Assembly (NCBI RefSeq): GCF_030348505.1
Contig: NZ_JAUCFJ010000002.1
Coordinates: 2,422,001-2,486,000, forward strand
Reading direction: 5' to 3'
DNA from: Lysinibacillus sp. G4S2
GTDB lineage: Bacteria > Bacillota > Bacilli > Bacillales_A > Planococcaceae
Length of the DNA stretch: 64,000 nt
Below, in pieces: positions 18,504-27,087 of this stretch (position 1 is the first letter of the stretch; every line of letters begins with the position of its first letter). Position numbers and translations under genes: made by a program. Below the pieces are notes generated by a model. The model had not been told where the DNA came from and did not search any database. It worked only from the letters and a program-made list of their open reading frames with translations.

Positions 18504-19698
18504 TGTCGTGATTGTAGATGCTGTACGTACACCGATTGGACGTTATAAAGGTGCATTAAAAACTGTTCGCCCGGATGATTTAGCTGCCGTTGTCATTAAG
18601 GCACTTATAGAACGTAACCCAAAAGTGCCAGCTGAACAAATTGAGGATGTTATTTTCGGAAATGCCAACCAAGCAGGAGAAGATAATAGAAATGTCGCCC
18701 GGATGGCTGCTTTACTTGCTGAGCTACCAATTGAGGTAGGGGGTACAACCATTAACCGACTTTGTGGTTCAGGAATGGATGCTATACATTTTGCAGCTCG
18801 TGCAATTAAGAGTGGTGAAGGGGATATGTTTATCGCAGGTGGTACAGAAAGTATGACACGTGCACCATTTGTCATGGGGAAACCAGAAGTTGATTATCCA
18901 AGAGGCGATCAAAAGATGTTTGATACGACGATTGGCTGGCGTTTTACGAACCCTAAATTGCAAAGCATATACGGAGCAGATACAATGCCCCAAACTGCTG
19001 AGAACGTAGCAAAGCGTTTTCATATTAGCCGTGAGGAACAAGATGCATTTGCCTTTGAAAGCCAACAACGTGCGAAAAAAGCGATTGCCACAAACCGTTT
19101 CGCAGAAGAAATCGTACCTGTTTACGTGAAAGATAAAAAAGGAAATGAAATCATCGTAGATACAGATGAACATCCACGCCCAGATACAACATTAGAAGCA
19201 CTTGCCAAGCTACGACCTATTTTTGAAAACGGGACTGTGACAGCCGGTAATGCATCTGGCGTGAACGATGGTGCCTCAGCACTATTACTAATGAGTGCAG
19301 AAAAAGCAAAAGAGTTAGGTATAACACCATTAGCACGATATGTAACAGGTGCTGTTGCAGGATTGGAGCCTGCTGTTATGGGTTTAGGTCCTATCTATTC
19401 TTCAAGAAAAGCATTACAACGAGCTGGTCTAACAACAAATGACATCGGTTTATATGAAATAAATGAAGCATTTGCTTCCCAAGCATTAGAATCTATGAAG
19501 CAACTTGAACTAAATCCAGAGAAAGTTAATGTCAATGGAGGCGCTATCGCATTTGGTCATCCACTTGGTGCAAGCGGTGCCCGAATAGTGACAACATTAC
19601 TTTACGAGATGAAAAAACAAAACGTACAATATGGCCTTGCTTCCATGTGTATTGGCGTTGGGCAAGGGATTGCAACGATTATTGAAAATATCGAATGA
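18496..19698 (+). CDS. paaJ: Thiolase PaaJ (3-oxoadipyl-CoA / 3-oxo-5,6-dehydrosuberyl-CoA thiolase)
   Basis: 400 residues, usual thiolase length. The acylated cysteine lies in [13 protein letters not shown] (about residue 90), the histidine in [16 protein letters not shown] and the second cysteine in SMCIGVGQG. In phenylacetate degradation this enzyme performs both thiolytic cleavages, yielding acetyl-CoA and succinyl-CoA. It is last in the paaH-paaJ pair. Confidence 0.92.
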   Translation: MTDVVIVDAVRTPIGRYKGALKTVRPDDLAAVVIKALIERNPKVPAEQIEDVIFGNANQAGEDNRNVARMAALLAELPIEVGGTTINRLCGSGMDAIHFAARAIKSGEGDMFIAGGTESMTRAPFVMGKPEVDYPRGDQKMFDTTIGWRFTNPKLQSIYGADTMPQTAENVAKRFHISREEQDAFAFESQQRAKKAIATNRFAEEIVPVYVKDKKGNEIIVDTDEHPRPDTTLEALAKLRPIFENGTVTAGNASGVNDGASALLLMSAEKAKELGITPLARYVTGAVAGLEPAVMGLGPIYSSRKALQRAGLTTNDIGLYEINEAFASQALESMKQLELNPEKVNVNGGAIAFGHPLGASGARIVTTLLYEMKKQNVQYGLASMCIGVGQGIATIIENIE

Positions 19699-20014
19699 TA
19701 ATTAAAAAGAAAATGGTCAAGGGAATTATTGTGGCGCTTTAAATGAAGGTGATTTCCGTGCTAGACTACTCATCTTAATCGAACGTAATAGGCTTATAAT
19801 AGTGACGCGATTGTATATCTGTTGTTGCTACCACTACGCTGTCGCACAGGCCCAGACGCCCCTAGAAAGGAGCTGGGCCGGAACGGTAATCACCCCTCGT
19901 TTTGCCCCAAAGTCATACTTTTTTAATACGACACCTTAATTTCATTGACATAAAAGTTTTTCAAACAATATGAAACGGCGCAATCGATGTGCCGTTTTTT
20001 TCTGAAATAGACAA
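19699..20014. repeat. Intergenic region with degraded repeat copies
   Basis: 316 bp without a gene. Positions 19786-19845 (CTTATAATAGTGACGCGATT) are an inverted copy of 22095-22155. Positions 19725-19760 resemble 22437-22466 in direct orientation. A stretch AGGCCCAG...CTGGGCC near 19850-19890 looks like the worn end of the GC-rich repeat seen at 59789-59886. Confidence 0.6.
19973..20001 (+). terminator. Terminator upstream of the third crotonase gene
   Basis: AAACGGC pairs with GCCGTTT around an 11-nt loop and is followed by TTTTC. It probably ends the paaHJ transcript and separates it from the crotonase-paaX pair. Confidence 0.75.
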
Positions 20015-20035
20015 ATGAAAAAGGAGAGTTTGCAA

Positions 20036-20812
20036 ATGAAAAGTATTTCATTTAGAATAGAAAATTATATTGCTTATGTAACAATAAATCGTCCAGAGGT
20101 GTTAAATTGTTTCAACTATGATACGTTGTCGCAACTGCAACAAGTAGTGGACGAATTACATATAGATGAGAATGTCTGCGTAGTAATTTTTACAGGTGCA
20201 GGCGATAAGGCATTTAGTGCAGGTGCAGATTTAAAAGAACGAAAAACATTAACGACACAAGAAGTACGTAGAAACGTGCGAGCAATTCGAGACGTGTTTA
20301 ACAGTATAGCGAATTTACCACAACCAACTATAGCGGCAGTCAATGGGCATGCACTAGGGGGTGGATTTGAATGGTTACTAGCATGTGATTTTGCGATTGC
20401 AGTGAACGAGGCACTACTCGGACTAACAGAAACAAGTTGGGCAATAATTCCAGGTGCAGGTGGTACACAACGATTACCACGGTTGATCGGCGAAATGAAA
20501 GCGAAGGAAATGATTTTAACAGCTGCGAAAATTACAGCTTCTGAGGCAGCGTCATTAGGCATCGTGTTAAAAACAGTAACCCGTGAGTCGTTGTTAATAG
20601 AATGCGAATCACTCGCGATGCGGATGATGCAAAATGGGCCTGTAGCTGTTCGTCAAGCAAAATATGCCATTACACAAGGGATGAATACCGATATTCAAAC
20701 GGGTCTTGCCATTGAATCCAAGGCATATGAGCTAGTCATTCCGACAGAAGATCGTCTTGAAGCATTACAGGCATTTAGTGAGAAACGCCAACCTGCATTT
20801 CAAGGAAAATGA
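20036..20812 (+). CDS. Enoyl-CoA hydratase/isomerase family protein
   Basis: 258 residues from ATG 20036, preceded by AAAGGAGAG; an ATG at 20015 is in frame but lies upstream of that site. Crotonase fold with both catalytic glutamates (GGGFEW and LTETSWAIIPGAGG). It is paired with paaX. As a third crotonase in the locus it may hydrate an intermediate of the ring-opened product or substitute for the missing PaaZ hydratase. The fold is certain; the exact reaction is open. Confidence 0.85.
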   Translation: MKSISFRIENYIAYVTINRPEVLNCFNYDTLSQLQQVVDELHIDENVCVVIFTGAGDKAFSAGADLKERKTLTTQEVRRNVRAIRDVFNSIANLPQPTIAAVNGHALGGGFEWLLACDFAIAVNEALLGLTETSWAIIPGAGGTQRLPRLIGEMKAKEMILTAAKITASEAASLGIVLKTVTRESLLIECESLAMRMMQNGPVAVRQAKYAITQGMNTDIQTGLAIESKAYELVIPTEDRLEALQAFSEKRQPAFQGK

Positions 20813-20833
20813 GTAAGAAAGTAGGGGGAGAGA

Positions 20834-21658
20834 ATGGGCGCTAATACACAGTCGATGATTTTTACGCTCTATGGCGATTATATTATGCATTACGGTTCAA
20901 AAATTTGGATTGGTAGTTTGATTCGTCTATTAAAAGAATTTGGTCACACAGAGCAAAATGTACGCGTTTCTGTATCTAGAATGGTCAAACAAGGATGGCT
21001 GCAATCAGAAAAACGAGGGAATCGTAGTTATTATTTTTTAACAAAACGCGGTGAAAAGCGGATGCAAGAAGCGGCCAATCGTATTTTCAAATTAAAACCG
21101 ACGAAGTGGGATGGAAAATGGCGACTTTTAATGTACTCCATTCCAGAGGATAAGCGCCAAATTCGGGATGAATTACGAAAAGAGCTTTTATGGAGTGGTT
21201 TTGGCTCCTTTTCGAATGGCTGTTGGATATCTCCCAATAATTTAGAAGAAGAGGTTAAACTACTCATTCAAAAATATGATGTTGCTAATTATGTAGACTT
21301 TTTTACAGCTGAATATATAGGCCCTCATGATCATGAAACGCTGATTGAAAAAAGCTGGTCGTTGGCTGAGATTGAAGCACGTTATGAGAAGTTTATGGAT
21401 CAATATAGTAAGCAATATATTATCCATCAAAGTGCAATCTCAAGAAAAGAAATGTCGGATGCGGAATGTTTTGTAGAGCGTACAAATCTTGTTCATGAAT
21501 ATCGTAAATTCTTATTTATCGATCCAGGACTGCCACAAGAATTATTACCGCCTATGTGGAGTGGAAATCATGCTGCGCTATTATTCCAAGAATATTATAA
21601 ATTACTTGAAGGTCCATCATACCGTTTCTTTGAAGAAATATTTCATGCAGATAATTAA
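20834..21658 (+). CDS. paaX: PaaX-family transcriptional repressor
   Basis: 274 residues. The N-terminal winged helix (SMIFTLYGDYIMHYG, RVSVSRMVKQGWL) is diagnostic of PaaX, followed by the central PaaX domain and the C-terminal helical domain. PaaX proteins repress paa genes and release DNA when phenylacetyl-CoA binds. The gene lies 21 nt behind the third crotonase, after GTAGGGGGAGAGA. A likely operator is the dyad at 8747-8773. Confidence 0.92.
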   Translation: MGANTQSMIFTLYGDYIMHYGSKIWIGSLIRLLKEFGHTEQNVRVSVSRMVKQGWLQSEKRGNRSYYFLTKRGEKRMQEAANRIFKLKPTKWDGKWRLLMYSIPEDKRQIRDELRKELLWSGFGSFSNGCWISPNNLEEEVKLLIQKYDVANYVDFFTAEYIGPHDHETLIEKSWSLAEIEARYEKFMDQYSKQYIIHQSAISRKEMSDAECFVERTNLVHEYRKFLFIDPGLPQELLPPMWSGNHAALLFQEYYKLLEGPSYRFFEEIFHADN

Positions 21659-21671
21659 AAAGCGAAAAAAG

Positions 21672-21706
21672 AGCTTGTCCATATTTTATTTATGGATAAG
21701 CTTTTT
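21672..21706 (+). terminator. Terminator after paaX
   Basis: AGCTTGTCCATA pairs with TATGGATAAGCT (one G-U) around a 7-nt loop, followed by TTTTTG, 13 nt after the paaX stop. Confidence 0.8.
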
Positions 21707-21803
21707 GTTGTTGAAAAACTATTGTGTCAGTGAAATTAAGGTCATATTAAAGTATGGCTCTTGGGCAACAAGAGGGGGTGATTTCCTTTATGGTTGGGCG
21801 CTT

Positions 21804-21905
21804 TGTTGCTGACGCTTTGCTTTCGCTACAGAAAACATTTGTCGCTGACGCTTCGCTTTCGCGCAGATAAAACATTTGTAGCTGACGCTTTGCTTTCGCA
21901 CAAAG
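21804..21905. repeat. Imperfect 37-bp tandem repeat
   Basis: Units begin at 21804, 21841 and 21878. Each has a GCTGACGCTTYGCTTTCGC core followed by an ACAGAWAAAACATTT-like tail. A related array with 36-bp units lies at 57554-57651. The units directly abut with no unique spacers. Confidence 0.7.
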
Positions 21906-22164
21906 CAAAGCTTCCTGGGGGCGTCCGATGAGCCGCTGTGCTTCGCTCCGGGGTCTCATCTGTGAGGCTGATCCCCAAGGAGTCACCCAGCCTCCACTAC
22001 AATCAACCGCTTCACAAGGCGTGTATCTTTTGGTGCAAGTCGCTCTAATTAAAGTAATAAAAGGAATTTTTAGTAAATATATGCGACAGCAATATTCGAA
22101 AACATAGTGGCAATAACAACAGATGTATAATCGCGTCACTATTATAAGTCTATATTGTTCAATT

Positions 22165-22360
22165 ATGGCTCTTCACCATAACGTGTGGTTGATTTCTTTG
22201 ATAGAAAGAGCTTGTTTTTCGATAAAAGCCCAAATAGTTTCGATAAAATGAGATTTTGTTTCGATAAAAGCTCAAAAAGTTTCGATAAAGAGCGATTTTG
22301 TTTCGATAAATCTTCAAAGTATTCCATAAATGTCAACCGCAACTTTTGGTGATGAGCCAT
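22165..22360. mobile_element. 196-bp cassette with 28-bp inverted ends and a 21-bp tandem array
   Basis: The ends match at 23 of 28 positions (left starts ATGGCTCTTCACCATAA; right ends TTTTGGTGATGAGCCAT). Inside, 21-bp units starting TTTCGATAAA lie at 22217, 22238, 22259, 22280 and 22301. Related ends occur at 57503 and around 59715-59925. It encodes no transposase. A minus-strand frame through it (heptads of the LSKxxxL kind) looks like a product of the 21-bp period rather than a gene. Confidence 0.65.
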
Positions 22361-22510
22361 TTTTAGTAAATATGTACGAAAGCTTAGCGGTATTAATAAC
22401 AGATGTTAAGTCACGGTTATAAATTTATAAGAAATATTGTCGCGCTTTAAATGAGGGGAATTTCAGTTCCAACGATAGCGAATTGTTTTTACAAATTTTA
22501 CAAATTCCGA

Positions 22511-22610
22511 CAGGCGTGTTGATTAGGAAAAAATAGGTTTATGCTCGCCCACAGTGAAATCGTCGCGTTTTAATTAACGAATATGGATAAATGGTTAATC
22601 GCCACGTCTG
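22511..22610. mobile_element. Small non-autonomous element (MITE copy B)
   Basis: 100 bp. The left end CAGGCGTGTTGATTA faces a right end reading CAGACGTGGCGATTA in reverse complement. The subterminal GGAAAAAATAGGTTTAT is shared with copies A and C. The right end is worn, and the flanks show no clear target duplication. Confidence 0.65.
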
Positions 22611-22643
22611 ATAGTTCAAAAGTGAACGCCAGGGCTAATCCAT

Positions 22644-23048
22644 TTATAGAATCATGATAGAAGATGTTATTTTGGCGATAACCTGCTCGTTTTGGGAAAC
22701 CGTGGCCTCTACATAGCATGTTTTTCGCCCTTGTTTGACAATTGTTGATTCAATCATAGTAGTACCTAAATGAAGTGGTCGTAAAAATGTTGTTTGCAGA
22801 TTAATCGAAGCGAACCCTTGATGTTTTTCTAATATAGAAGCCATCGAATAGGCCATCGCGATATCTGCTGCAGAAGTAATGAATCCACCCATTACGACTT
22901 GATGACCATTTAAAAAACGATCATCCACCTCCCAAGAGCAAGTGGCTTTTCCTGCAATAGCCGATATTACTACGATACCTAATGTTTTATCACACGCTGG
23001 TGGTTCAACTTCGCCATTAATCACTCGTTTTAAATCGATCATAGTCAT
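22644..23048 (-). CDS. Hotdog-fold thioesterase, PaaI-like
   Basis: 134 residues. VVMGGFITSAADIAMAYSM occupies the place of the hotdog active-site helix, and TTFLRPLHLGTTMIEST is the usual following strand pair. It is a second acyl-CoA thioesterase near the phenylacetate genes, co-transcribed with the upstream oxygenase-like gene through an ATGA overlap. Substrate unknown. Confidence 0.8.
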   Translation of the reverse strand: MTMIDLKRVINGEVEPPACDKTLGIVVISAIAGKATCSWEVDDRFLNGHQVVMGGFITSAADIAMAYSMASILEKHQGFASINLQTTFLRPLHLGTTMIESTIVKQGRKTCYVEATVSQNEQVIAKITSSIMIL

Positions 23049-24031
23049 AATTGAACACTCCGAACTGAGTCTTTGAAATTATTGTGTAATGAACGATTTA
23101 GACGGTTCTGAGCATCTTCCATCATATTCTCGATAAGAGTCGCAACAGTCGGTAAGTCTCGAATGATTCCTGCAATTTGACCGCTATTCATAAAACCACC
23201 TTGTTCAAGACCTTCAATAGCCCCTTTAATATGAAAAGTTTCGGAAGTACGTTCTTGATAGTCGGCGAGTGTGATACCTTTTGCCTCGTCAGCAAGCAAT
23301 GATGAGGCATACGGTGAATGTAACACACGACGAACCTGACCAATCGAGCGTCCTAGAATGACGGTTTCCACATCGGTTGCATCGAGTAGCCTTTGTTTAA
23401 AGGTCGGATGTACAGGCATTTCCTCTGTTGCAATAAAGCGAGTTCCCATCTGTACACCTGATGCTCCAAGCGTTAATGCAGCAGCTAATCCACGTCCATC
23501 ACCAATGCCACCTGCTGCTACAACAGGTACAGAAACAGCATCAACTACTTGAGGAATTAATGTAAAGGTTGTTAATTCTAGATTGGAGTTAATTCCCGCA
23601 GCTTCAAAACCTTCTGCAACGATGACATCTGCTCCGCCTTGCTCGGCTTTTATTGCTTGTTTAACAGATGCGACAACAGCAATTACACGAATATGATGAG
23701 CATGCAATTTCTCGATATATAATGTCGGATTACCTGCCGATAATGAAACGACCGGTATTTTATGTGTAATAGCTAATTGTAATAATTCTTTAGTATGAGG
23801 ATTGACATTGATTGGCACATTGAGAGCAAATGGTTTTTGCGTAAGTTGCTTCGTAGCTACAATGCGTTCCTCAACTTCAGCAGGTGTCATTGTTCCACAG
23901 CCAATTGTCCCTAAGCCACCTGCATTCGATACTGCTGCCGCAAGTTTAGGACTACTGATATTACCCATTCCCCCTTGAATAATTGGATATTGAATTGCTA
24001 ATACAGAACATAATTGATTCAAAAATAGCAC
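23045..24031 (-). CDS. Nitronate monooxygenase / FabK-like FMN enzyme
   Basis: 328 residues. The TIM-barrel FMN signatures are present: IIQGGMGNISSPKLAAAVSN at the N-terminus, VAEGFEAAG, and VAAGGIGDGRGLAAALTLGA for the phosphate-binding loop. Members oxidise nitronates or reduce enoyl-ACP (FabK). Pairing with a thioesterase, and with phenylacetate genes nearby, suggests an accessory catabolic role rather than fatty-acid synthesis. An AGGTGC site precedes the start. It is divergent from the PaaY-like gene. Confidence 0.82.
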   Translation of the reverse strand: MLFLNQLCSVLAIQYPIIQGGMGNISSPKLAAAVSNAGGLGTIGCGTMTPAEVEERIVATKQLTQKPFALNVPINVNPHTKELLQLAITHKIPVVSLSAGNPTLYIEKLHAHHIRVIAVVASVKQAIKAEQGGADVIVAEGFEAAGINSNLELTTFTLIPQVVDAVSVPVVAAGGIGDGRGLAAALTLGASGVQMGTRFIATEEMPVHPTFKQRLLDATDVETVILGRSIGQVRRVLHSPYASSLLADEAKGITLADYQERTSETFHIKGAIEGLEQGGFMNSGQIAGIIRDLPTVATLIENMMEDAQNRLNRSLHNNFKDSVRSVQL

Positions 24032-24096
24032 CTCCGTTTAAAATATGTTATACTAAATTCTAGCAAAATATTCAGATGAATGAAAGGATGAATTTT

Positions 24097-24618
24097 ATGG
24101 AGATTACATATGCTTTTAAAGAGCCAAATGTTCATGATTCAGTATTTCAAGCACCAGGCACGTATATTATTGGAGATGTTACGATTGGTGAACAATCATC
24201 TATTTGGTTTAACGCCGTACTACGGGGGGATGAAGATAGCATCACGATCGGAAACCGCTGTAGTATTCAAGATAATGCAACTATTCATCTATATGAAGGG
24301 GCTCCAGTCGTTGTAGAAGATGAAGTAACAGTAGGCCATCAAGTAGTTTTACATGGTTGCAAAATTGGTCGCCGTTCGATTGTTGGAATGGGCTCTGTTA
24401 TTTTAGATCATGCTGAAATTGGGGAAGAGTGCATTATTGGTGCAAACACACTTATTACACAAGGCTCGAAAATACCACCACGCTCATTGGTCGTTGGCTC
24501 ACCAGGAAAAGTCGTACGCCAGCTGCAAGATAAAGACATCGAGTTAATCCAACTATCAATCGACACATACGTTCAAAAAGGAAAAGAATTTAAAGAAATA
24601 ATAGAGAATAAAAGTTAA
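24097..24618 (+). CDS. Gamma-carbonic-anhydrase-like hexapeptide protein (PaaY type)
   Basis: 173 residues from ATG 24097, with AAAGG 9 nt upstream; in-frame ATGs at 24076 and 24088 are poorly placed. It is a left-handed beta-helix with hexapeptide repeats, and three histidines (TIHLYEG, VGHQVVLHGC) match the metal site of trimeric gamma-carbonic anhydrases. PaaY proteins of this fold have thioesterase activity supporting phenylacetate degradation. The locus fits that, but YrdA-like carbonic anhydrase is equally possible. Confidence 0.82.
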   Translation: MEITYAFKEPNVHDSVFQAPGTYIIGDVTIGEQSSIWFNAVLRGDEDSITIGNRCSIQDNATIHLYEGAPVVVEDEVTVGHQVVLHGCKIGRRSIVGMGSVILDHAEIGEECIIGANTLITQGSKIPPRSLVVGSPGKVVRQLQDKDIELIQLSIDTYVQKGKEFKEIIENKS

Positions 24619-24628
24619 ACCATTTGTG

Positions 24629-24670
24629 AGGATTGAGTTCAGTATCGTCTAGAACTTAATCCTTTTTATT
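24629..24670 (+). terminator. Terminator after the PaaY-like gene
   Basis: AGGATTGAGTTC pairs with GAACTTAATCCT (one G-U) around an 11-nt loop, followed by TTTTATTTT. Confidence 0.8.
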
Positions 24671-24836
24671 TTGCCTTCATTTGTCTTTGATAGTGTCTTT
24701 GAAAATGAGCAGGGTGCTTGACTCAAACTTAATGAGCTTGGATTTATAAATGAGGAGTGATAAATGCAAGGTTATCATTTCTCATTTATCCACACTATAT
24801 AGTATTATAAAGTGTAGAAATAAGGAGTGTGAGAAT

Positions 24837-25256
24837 ATGAGATTCATTAAATTCCTTCTGATCATTTTAATTTTCCTCGGTGTTATTGGGTATGGGGTTT
24901 ATCATTATGGTACAAAATTTGCATCTGATAAGATATCTGAGACGATATCAACAGAATTAAAGAACAGCGGACAAAAAGATGAAATTAAAACTACTATTGA
25001 ACAAGACCCACAACTAAAAACATATATGGAAGAGGCTAAAACTGCAGACAGCAGCAAATTGCCGTTTACGACTAAAGAAGAAGCTACAAAAGTATTAATT
25101 CAAAAAGTTGGTATTTCGGAGCTTAATAATATAAGAGTAAAAGTACAAAATGGTTCAATGACGAAAGAACAGGTCATTCAAGAAATGGAAGGTAAATTAA
25201 CAGAAGATGAAATTATGGCTTTAAAAGTAATCGTCTATAAAGAATTATATCAATAG
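24837..25256 (+). CDS. Hypothetical membrane-anchored protein (139 aa)
   Basis: From ATG 24837, which has AAGGAGTG upstream. One N-terminal membrane segment (about residues 4-23, FIKFLLIILIFLGVIGYGVY) is followed by a charged helical extracellular part. That part has two related helix-rich blocks: PFTTKEEATKVLIQKVGI, then MTKEQVIQEMEGKLTEDEIM. I do not recognise a named family. A hairpin at 25311 closes the unit. Confidence 0.7.
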   Translation: MRFIKFLLIILIFLGVIGYGVYHYGTKFASDKISETISTELKNSGQKDEIKTTIEQDPQLKTYMEEAKTADSSKLPFTTKEEATKVLIQKVGISELNNIRVKVQNGSMTKEQVIQEMEGKLTEDEIMALKVIVYKELYQ

Positions 25257-25310
25257 AACGTTGAAGGAACGAAAAAAAGAAAAAGCAACGTTGCATTATA
25301 TTGCAAAAGT

Positions 25311-25346
25311 TTAGGACATGCCACTGAAGCATGTCCTAATTTTTTT
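25311..25346 (+). terminator. Terminator after the 139-aa membrane protein gene
   Basis: TTAGGACATGC pairs perfectly with GCATGTCCTAA around a 7-nt loop, followed by seven T. Confidence 0.85.
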
Positions 25347-25509
25347 GCTTTCCAGAGAGAAGCAGTCCATCTTTCAAAGAAAATAGTTAAGCATTGTCCC
25401 TTATCGTTGTAAAAACCTGTATATAAGTTAATAAAGAGGAATTGCTAAATTATGTGATTGGTTGACACGCAATTGTCAATTTATCTCAAAGGCAAAAAGG
25501 AGGGGCATC

Positions 25510-26670
25510 ATGGTAATATTTAGAGTTCAAAAAAAAGATAACTATGTTGTGTTGGATAAAGGATTTTTGAATGACACTCGTTTAAGTTGGAGAGCAAAAG
25601 GATTGCTTGCTTATATGTTGTCATTGCCAAATGACTGGTTATTTTCTATTTCTGATTTAGCCATTCGTAGTAAGTGTGGTCGAGATACAACGGCTAACAT
25701 TATCAGAGAGCTAACGTATGCTGGCTATATTCAAAAGGAGCAGGGCAGAACAAACCTTGGAAAGTTTTGCAAAATGGATCTCTTAGTGTTCGAAGCACCA
25801 TCAGCTGCACCGCTTACTGAAAATCTGGTAACGGATAAATCGTCGACGGAAAACCCGCAGACGGAAAGTCCACAGACGAAAAGCCCGTTGATGGAAAGTC
25901 CGCAGAAGGAAAACCCGTTGGCGGAAAGCCCGCAGAAGGAAAACCCGTTGACGGAAAGTCCGCAGAAGGAAAACCCGTTGATGGAAAGTCCGCAGAAGGA
26001 AAACCCGTTGATGGAAAGTCCGCAGAAGGAAAACCCGTTGATGGAAAGTCCGCAGAAGGAAAACCCGTTGATGGAAAGTCCGCAGAAGGAAAACCCGTTG
26101 ACGGAAAGTCCACTGACGGAAAACCCGCTAACGGAAAATCCGTCACTACTAATTAATAAATCACTAAATAATAATTTACTAAATAATAAGAACAATGATG
26201 AAAGGAGACACTGCTCAGCAGAAAATCTTCCGAAAACTCAAACGGCATTCCAGTTTTATGAGCAAAATGGCTTTGGTGCTCTAGCTTCTCATGTAGCATA
26301 CAAAATCGGTCATTGGATTGATGATCTTTCGGAAGATCTTGTAATTCATGCTATGAAACTAGCTGTAGAAAATAATGTAGTCCGCTGGAATTATGTTAAC
26401 AAAATTTTACATGATTGGACTAACAAGAAGTATAAAACGATCGAGGAGGTAGAAGCGGGTCGACTTCGATTTGCAACTCAAAAAAAACAACAACAACATC
26501 ATTCTATTCGATCTGATCAACAAGGGCGTCAGGAAGTTGTTCCTGAATGGTTCCATCAGCGCCATGAAAATAACGATGATACAGAATCGGCGCAAGCTAT
26601 TGATTTTGAAGCTGAACGTCAAAAAATATTGGAAACATTAAGGGAAGTGACCAGGAGTGCAAAGGTGTAG
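25510..26670 (+). CDS. Helix-turn-helix/DnaD-like protein with internal 30-bp repeats
   Basis: 386 residues from ATG 25510 (AAAGGAGGGG upstream). Residues 1-85 form a helix-turn-helix domain (TRLSWRAKGLLAYMLSLPNDW, SDLAIRSKCGRDTTANIIREL) as in phage and plasmid replication or DnaD-like proteins. Then comes a Pro/Glu-rich hinge of decapeptides ESPQKENPLx, seven full copies plus degenerate five-residue units, and a C-terminal helical part (TAFQFYEQNGFGALASHVAYKIGHWI) resembling the DnaD C-terminal domain. It is likely mobile-element derived; no other replication genes are near. Confidence 0.78.
   Translation: MVIFRVQKKDNYVVLDKGFLNDTRLSWRAKGLLAYMLSLPNDWLFSISDLAIRSKCGRDTTANIIRELTYAGYIQKEQGRTNLGKFCKMDLLVFEAPSAAPLTENLVTDKSSTENPQTESPQTKSPLMESPQKENPLAESPQKENPLTESPQKENPLMESPQKENPLMESPQKENPLMESPQKENPLMESPQKENPLTESPLTENPLTENPSLLINKSLNNNLLNNKNNDERRHCSAENLPKTQTAFQFYEQNGFGALASHVAYKIGHWIDDLSEDLVIHAMKLAVENNVVRWNYVNKILHDWTNKKYKTIEEVEAGRLRFATQKKQQQHHSIRSDQQGRQEVVPEWFHQRHENNDDTESAQAIDFEAERQKILETLREVTRSAKV
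25891..26100 (+). repeat. Seven 30-bp in-frame tandem repeats
   Basis: Units start at 25891, 25921, 25951, 25981, 26011, 26041 and 26071. Units 1 and 4-7 are identical; units 2 and 3 differ only near their starts. Degenerate 15-bp relatives flank both sides (about 25850-25890 and 26101-26146). Each unit encodes ten residues, so copy-number change keeps the frame. Confidence 0.9.
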
Positions 26671-27087
26671 ATAAAAGCCGCCCATTTCAAGATGACAATT
26701 TTGTCAGATAACTGACATGTCCCGAAATTTAAGGAAGAGCAAAAATAGATAGTAATAAGAGAAAAGGTTGTACTTTTTTTGGATATAAACCTTTTAAACA
26801 AGGAAAAATCGTCCGTGTTTATAGAATTTAGAAGGTTACACGAGTGATTCAAAAATAATGAATGTGGATGAGTTACCAAACAATATTAAGGAGAAATTTA
26901 ATAAGAATTTGATCCGAGTTTGCAAGTGTTTAATCAAAAAAGGGGCTTACTCATAACGTTTGAGCGAGTTCCTCTATCACATCGATGTAAAATGATATTA
27001 TAAAGATAAAAAATGTTGTCGGTAATTTTCTAATATTGTAAATTAGGGGAAGAAATAAAATAAATCAAAAGATGGAGAGATAACTTC
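26671..27087. other. 417-bp gap with no recognised feature
   Basis: AT-rich, no supported gene. A short dyad GTCAG/CTGAC lies near 26700-26717 and a GGGGCTTACTCA / TGAGCGAGTTCCTC imperfect hairpin around 26942-26977 that may end the upstream transcript. Nothing else stands out. Confidence 0.4.

Larger units (their letters stand above)
21707..22643. repeat. 937-bp mosaic of intergenic repeats, no gene
   Basis: This gap is built of stacked repeats. About 37-bp imperfect tandem units (GCTGACGCTTTGCTTTCGC core) lie at 21804-21905, followed by a GC-rich palindromic segment (21906-21980) that is an inverted copy of 59803-59873. A segment at 22062-22159 recurs at 22361-22442. Between those copies is a terminal-repeat cassette (22165-22360), and an IS4-ended small element lies at 22511-22610. 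Open frames crossing it look like by-products of the periodicity. Confidence 0.7.

Noticed and set aside
21804..21905. Regular 37-bp units resembling a CRISPR array
   Set aside because: The units abut without unique spacers, are degenerate, and no cas genes are near; the same unit occurs as a 36-bp array at 57554.
22163..22360. 65-aa frame with LSK heptads
   Set aside because: It coincides with a terminal-repeat cassette and its 21-bp units, without a ribosome binding site.
25731..26195. Long minus-strand frames opposite the 30-bp repeats
   Set aside because: They exist because the repeat length is a multiple of three; the plus strand has the good start, HTH domain and ribosome binding site.
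25510..26670. Plasmid replication origin around the HTH/DnaD-like gene
   Set aside because: The tandem repeats are inside the coding frame; no iteron set, partition genes or other replication genes surround it.
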